The notes under the pieces are model-generated. The model made no database searches, was not told where the DNA came from, and worked only from the letters and a program-made list of their open reading frames with translations. The position numbers and the translations under genes were made by a program. This document shows positions 5,876 through 8,833 of a stretch of DNA of 8,833 nt, piece by piece. Position 1 is the first letter of the stretch; each line of letters opens with the position of its first letter. Source of the DNA: Planctomycetota bacterium (GTDB lineage Bacteria > Planctomycetota > Phycisphaerae > Phycisphaerales > SM1A02); NCBI GenBank assembly GCA_014381385.1, contig JACNLR010000175.1:1-8833 (forward strand), in the 5' to 3' direction.

Positions 5876-6798
5876 ATCAAAGGCGAACACGACTTGCTCC
5901 TTCCCCGACCGGTGCCCTGCATCTTGGTAATGCGTTTTCTTTTCTTGTCAATTGGGCGATTGCTAGACAGTCAGGATGGGAACTTCTTTTCAGGATGGAG
6001 GATCTCAATGGACCCCGAAATAAATTGGAAACAATTACACAATCTGTTGAAATCTTAACGTGGCTAGGTATCGATTGGGATGGAGATGTAATCCTACAAA
6101 GTGAAGGGCTGCACCATAGCCATGCGGCGCTTGAAACGTTGATTCAAAAAGATCTTGCTTACCATTGCGAACTTTCACGTCGGGAAATCGTAGAAGTAAC
6201 TGCAGCACCTCATCATTTATCTGAACACACAATTCCAACACGTCCATTAAATATCCAAAAGCATAATCAAGAAAAGATACCAACAACAACAAACTGGCGC
6301 TTTGTAGCCACTGTTGGTGAAGCTGACGTTACGGATACATATTGGCCAGAATCCACGCAAACAGTCAACGAAGATTTTGTAATCTGGACTAAAGAAAACT
6401 CGCCAGCCTACCAACTAGCCGTCGTTGTGGACGATCATAGACAGGGTGTGACTGATGTTATTCGTGGGAACGATTTATACCACTCAGCAGCGCTCCAGAG
6501 CCAGCTCTACAAAGCACTCGGCTGGGATGAACCTACTTGGGTTCATCTTCCACTTATACTTGGTGCTGACAAAAAACGCCTTGCAAAGCGACATGGTGAT
6601 TCTCGAATTGAAACGTATAAATCACGCGGTGTGCCGCAAGAAAAAATAATTGGACTCGTAGCTAAGTGGAGTGGAATACAAGAAATTAACGAACCCATGA
6701 ATCTTTCAGCATTTTGCAAGAATCTTTCATTACAGGCTATGAAGAAAGAGAATAAAATATTCTCTGCAGAGGATGAACAATGGTTACTCGATTCATAA
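5872..6798 (+). CDS. gluQ: Glutamyl-Q tRNA(Asp) synthetase
   Basis: A 308-residue truncated glutamyl-tRNA-synthetase paralogue without an anticodon-binding domain, typical of GluQ-RS, which attaches glutamate to queuosine at position 34 of tRNA(Asp). Motifs: TRLAPSPTGALHLGN (6-20) with the HIGH-equivalent HLGN, RMEDLNGPR (41-49), PAYQLAVVVDD (178-188), VIRGNDL (196-202), and the KMSKS-equivalent RLAKR (236-240). The zinc site seen in E. coli GluQ-RS is mostly gone: the YxCxC position reads YHCEL (97-101) and the later Tyr/Cys pair is absent. The start is GTG at 5872, overlapping the mcsB TGA as GTGA, with only a weak ribosome site, so translational coupling is likely. Its end overlaps the next gene by 19 bases. 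Activity would require queuosine-modified tRNA made by genes elsewhere. Confidence 0.92.
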   Translation: MNQRRTRLAPSPTGALHLGNAFSFLVNWAIARQSGWELLFRMEDLNGPRNKLETITQSVEILTWLGIDWDGDVILQSEGLHHSHAALETLIQKDLAYHCELSRREIVEVTAAPHHLSEHTIPTRPLNIQKHNQEKIPTTTNWRFVATVGEADVTDTYWPESTQTVNEDFVIWTKENSPAYQLAVVVDDHRQGVTDVIRGNDLYHSAALQSQLYKALGWDEPTWVHLPLILGADKKRLAKRHGDSRIETYKSRGVPQEKIIGLVAKWSGIQEINEPMNLSAFCKNLSLQAMKKENKIFSAEDEQWLLDS

Positions 6799-7271
6799 CA
6801 TTTTTTCTTTTCATTTGTAGCATCCAAGGTTGCGCAACGCAATTGCAATCTACGACAGCCACAGTCAATATTGGTGGTGAAGTATTTCAACTAGAAATCG
6901 TACGAGACATTCAATCAAGAGCGCAAGGATTAATGCATCGCACCGAAATCCCAGAAAAAAGCGGAATGCTTTTTATTTTTCCAGATGCTGCTCCTCGATC
7001 TTTTTGGATGAAGAATTGTTTGATCCCTATTGACCTCTTGTTCTTAGATTCACGTGGAACGATCACTGCAACGCACGAAATGACTGTAGAGGACCCACAA
7101 GACGAAGGAGAGAGCGATTGGGAATACGAGGGTAGATTGTCTCATTATTGGTCCAACAATCCTGCTCGATTTGCCATCGAACTCCGCGCAGGTTCTATTC
7201 AAAGGCTCGGGCTGCATATAAATCAACACATCCAGTTGGATTTAAAGCACTTACGTTCCATAGCCCGATAA
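6780..7271 (+). CDS. DUF192 family lipoprotein
   Basis: A 163-residue protein with a lipoprotein signal peptide (Arg4, hydrophobic core, lipobox IQGC with Cys18) followed by a complete DUF192 domain: RAQGLMHR (47-54), GMLFIFPD (62-69), PRSFWMKNCLIPIDLLFLD (72-90). The final strands are usual for the family. DUF192 proteins are small exported or membrane-anchored beta proteins of unknown biochemical role; some archaeal and bacterial members have been structurally characterised without a firm function. The insertion around 103-128, rich in acidic residues and containing WEYEG and HYW, replaces the shorter loop seen in many members. The ATG at 6780 lies inside the gluQ 3' end (19-base overlap), so this is the last gene of the kdsA run. 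Confidence 0.88.
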   Translation: MVTRFITFFLFICSIQGCATQLQSTTATVNIGGEVFQLEIVRDIQSRAQGLMHRTEIPEKSGMLFIFPDAAPRSFWMKNCLIPIDLLFLDSRGTITATHEMTVEDPQDEGESDWEYEGRLSHYWSNNPARFAIELRAGSIQRLGLHINQHIQLDLKHLRSIAR

Positions 7272-7416
7272 GTCACCGCGCAGCCAGAACAGCCCGCATA
7301 ACCTGCGCGAGCAACGTAGAGATCAACGTTGTGGATAGATTTCAGAATCAATGCTCCCGATTAACAGTATCTCAGCGTACCGCATTCTACGTATATATAG
7401 GAACGCTGCAAACTCT
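7272..7416. other. Intergenic region before the phosphatase gene
   Basis: About 145 bases without a recognised gene. A 6-bp inverted repeat, CAACGT (7312-7317) and ACGTTG (7326-7331) with an 8-base loop, has no U-tract, so it is not a clear terminator for the upstream operon. A TATATA sequence (7392-7397) lies about 20 bases before the chosen phosphatase start and could be a -10 element, but no good -35 element stands 16-18 bases upstream; TTAACA at 7361-7366 is too far away. Confidence 0.4.
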
Positions 7417-8619
7417 ATGACGTACAGACCCACGATTGTAATACAGAAGAATGCATGCGAACAGTTGCATCAAGATCGTTTATCCGATGAACTTATGTGT
7501 TGTTGGCCAAACGGTATGCCACCCGTCTTTAAAACCGAAAAAGCAGGTGATTGCGATGCTGCGCTTCTCTTTGCACAAGATGAAAGCGAACTAGCACAAA
7601 TCCTTCCAATTCTACTTGCTTACCATGCAACAAACACCGTTGTGCTTATCTGTTGCGATGACACTACAAATTACGTAGATCTCTTTTCAGATCTTGATGT
7701 AACTGTATTGGCTTATGACGCCTCCCCAACGAGTATTGCTAGCGTCCTCTATGGCTTGCTACAACGCAATACTGAATTGTCACTTTTGCGTGGACAAGCT
7801 GGACTTATGCGCACTCTCCACAATACTTTGCAAGAGGAATATGACATTCTCCAAGAAGAGTTAGAAGTCGCCGCGACTATTCAGCAAGAATTTATGTCTA
7901 CAGAATTACAGAATATGCATGGAATTTCTTGCACTTCTCTTTGGAGGCCTGCGAGTGTTGTTAGTGGTGATATGTACGACATGACCCAAGTGGACGATGA
8001 TCATATTGCATTTTTTATAGCAGATGCAATTGGCCATGGCATTTCGGCTGCGATGCTTGCAATGATGTTAACAAGAACGATAGGTGCCCATAGATACGAT
8101 TCTCAAACAGGAAACATCACACAACCTGCTGAGATGCTTAACTATTTAAACACAGCCCTCCTTGCTCGCACTGGAGATCATGCTCGATTTGCAACCGCTG
8201 CATACGGCTTACTCAATTGCAAAACAAATATACTTACAATCGCCGGAGCAGGCCATCCACCTGCGCTGCTTAGCCGTTTTGGCGGGGACCCAACAGCGCT
8301 AGAATCTAAAGGTCCCCTTCTTGGCGTTTTTGAAACTGATGATTTTCCACAAGTAACGCTACAACTCGCAGCAGGCGATACCCTCTTGCTGTATTCGGAT
8401 GGCTTTGAAGAAGCGCTTGGAAACGAAGAGTGTACAGAAGGTGAATTTCCAACATATCTCCACTCCATGCATGAATTTTGTATCGCCTCTGGTAGCAATG
8501 TCATCAACGATATAAATACGTACTTAGATCACTCAATTGCAAACTCAGCAAACGATGACCTCACCATGATTTGCCTTCAAGCAAAACCCACACCTGTTAC
8601 TCTAGGGCTTGCAGCGTAA
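7417..8619 (+). CDS. SpoIIE/RsbU-type PP2C serine phosphatase with degenerate receiver-like N-terminus
   Basis: A 400-residue cytoplasmic protein from the ATG at 7417. Residues about 5-118 look like a receiver-fold domain (strands PTIVIQ, DAALLFA, NTVVLICC, VTVLAYDA) but lack the usual phospho-acceptor Asp after the third strand. A likely coiled coil (about 120-160) leads to a PP2C domain with SGDMYD (183-188), ADAIGHG (202-208), AGAGHPP (276-282), LLLYSDGFEEA (323-333) and NDDLT (379-383). The metal-binding aspartates Asp185, Asp203, Asp328 and Asp380/381 are present, so it should be active. Such phosphatases usually dephosphorylate anti-sigma-factor antagonists (STAS proteins) in partner switching; no STAS or RsbW-like gene is adjacent. 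An ATG at 7351 would add 22 residues that do not look like part of the domain. Separated by about 145 bases from the DUF192 gene, so probably its own unit. Confidence 0.86.
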   Translation: MTYRPTIVIQKNACEQLHQDRLSDELMCCWPNGMPPVFKTEKAGDCDAALLFAQDESELAQILPILLAYHATNTVVLICCDDTTNYVDLFSDLDVTVLAYDASPTSIASVLYGLLQRNTELSLLRGQAGLMRTLHNTLQEEYDILQEELEVAATIQQEFMSTELQNMHGISCTSLWRPASVVSGDMYDMTQVDDDHIAFFIADAIGHGISAAMLAMMLTRTIGAHRYDSQTGNITQPAEMLNYLNTALLARTGDHARFATAAYGLLNCKTNILTIAGAGHPPALLSRFGGDPTALESKGPLLGVFETDDFPQVTLQLAAGDTLLLYSDGFEEALGNEECTEGEFPTYLHSMHEFCIASGSNVINDINTYLDHSIANSANDDLTMICLQAKPTPVTLGLAA

Positions 8620-8622
8620 TCT

Positions 8623-8647
8623 AAAAAAACGCAATGCTATTTTTTTT
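8623..8647. terminator. Possible bidirectional terminator between convergent genes
   Basis: A run of seven A (8623-8629) and a run of eight T (8640-8647) flank a 10-base centre and can pair as an A/T stem, giving a T-tract in either direction. It spans the 17-base gap between the phosphatase stop and the ribE stop and enters the last ribE codons. There is no GC-rich stem, so efficiency is uncertain. Confidence 0.4.
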
Positions 8648-8833
8648 GATGTAGGTTCTTAGTAACTTTTACGATAGTTTTAGCAAGCATATCGGATTCA
8701 ACGTGTACTCTATCCCCTTCTACTAGCCTTCCTAATGTAGTCTCTTCTAGAGTAATTGGTATCAGTACTACTTCAACGAGTGCATCTGAAACAGAGGAAA
8801 TCGTTAGCGAAACCCCATCGATCGCTACTGATC
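8637..8833 (-). CDS. ribE: Riboflavin synthase alpha chain, C-terminal part
   Basis: The last 64 codons plus stop are present; the gene enters from the right edge on the minus strand. The first readable residues are SVAIDGVSLTI, the signature that opens the second lumazine-binding barrel of riboflavin synthase, followed by LIPITLEETTLGRL, EGDRVHVESD and MLAK, in the order expected of the family (LIPxTLxxTTLG, GDxVNxExD, LAK). The enzyme dismutates two 6,7-dimethyl-8-ribityllumazine molecules to riboflavin in the cytoplasm. The end is short, with a lysine-rich tail (HQKK). The first barrel and catalytic N-terminus are outside the window. Convergent with the phosphatase gene, 17 bases away. Confidence 0.9.
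   Translation of the reverse strand, partial: SVAIDGVSLTISSVSDALVEVVLIPITLEETTLGRLVEGDRVHVESDMLAKTIVKVTKNLHQKK

Noticed and set aside
6543..6890. A 115-codon minus-strand open frame antisense to the gluQ/DUF192 junction
   Set aside because: Both plus-strand genes are well supported by motifs, and the antisense product resembles nothing.
7312..7331. A 6-bp inverted repeat after the DUF192 gene considered as an operon terminator
   Set aside because: It has a short stem, an 8-base loop and no following U-tract; it is mentioned only in the intergenic entry.
7148..7420. A 90-codon plus-strand frame bridging the DUF192 gene and the phosphatase gene, whose stop overlaps the ATG at 7417 as ATGA
   Set aside because: It is out of frame with the DUF192 gene, which ends at its normal family length, and the residues look like shadow translation. 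The ATGA overlap is probably chance, and no frameshift is needed.
8178..8507. A 109-codon minus-strand open frame antisense to the phosphatase domain
   Set aside because: It overlaps conserved PP2C motifs on the other strand; its Ser/Pro-rich composition is typical of antisense translation.

Overview
The window reads as ordinary chromosomal housekeeping DNA from a Gram-negative bacterium of moderate-to-low GC. A planctomycete, perhaps of the Phycisphaerae type, is my best guess. The reasons are: KDO synthesis (kdsA) implies a lipopolysaccharide outer membrane; there are two lipoprotein signal peptides; a complete McsA/McsB protein-arginine-kinase pair sits in the same operon as kdsA; and a lipoprotein at the left end resembles conserved hypothetical proteins I associate with planctomycetes. 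The lineage is an inference from gene content, not a measured placement. I see no mobile element, CRISPR array, tRNA or rRNA.

Layout, left to right. (1) The 5' end of moaC (molybdenum cofactor) leaves the window on the minus strand. (2) A divergent intergenic region of about 260 bases carries a good sigma70-like promoter for an uncharacterised plus-strand lipoprotein. (3) That gene meets, with no spacer, a minus-strand group read right to left: DUF1444 protein, then pabA/trpG-type glutamine amidotransferase, then an alpha/beta-hydrolase esterase. (4) A 143-base divergent region separates this group from a plus-strand run of five tightly overlapping genes: kdsA, mcsA, mcsB, gluQ and a DUF192 lipoprotein. 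(5) After a gap of about 145 bases comes a SpoIIE/RsbU-type PP2C phosphatase with a degenerate receiver-like N-terminus. (6) This gene converges on the 3' end of ribE (riboflavin synthase) across a 17-base gap flanked by an A-tract and a T-tract.

The most interesting part is the kdsA-mcsA-mcsB-gluQ-DUF192 chain. All four junctions overlap (4, 11, 4 and 19 bases), so translational coupling is likely. It puts cell-envelope sugar synthesis, protein arginine phosphorylation and tRNA queuosine glutamylation in one transcription unit, with no ctsR or clpC in view. McsB keeps its catalytic residues but appears to have lost the C-terminal RDxxRA motif that senses phosphoarginine in the Bacillus enzyme. 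McsA has one Cys-to-His change in its first zinc knuckle, and GluQ-RS has lost most of its zinc-site cysteines. I found no clearly new multi-gene system. The findings are mainly unusual contexts and residue changes in known families.
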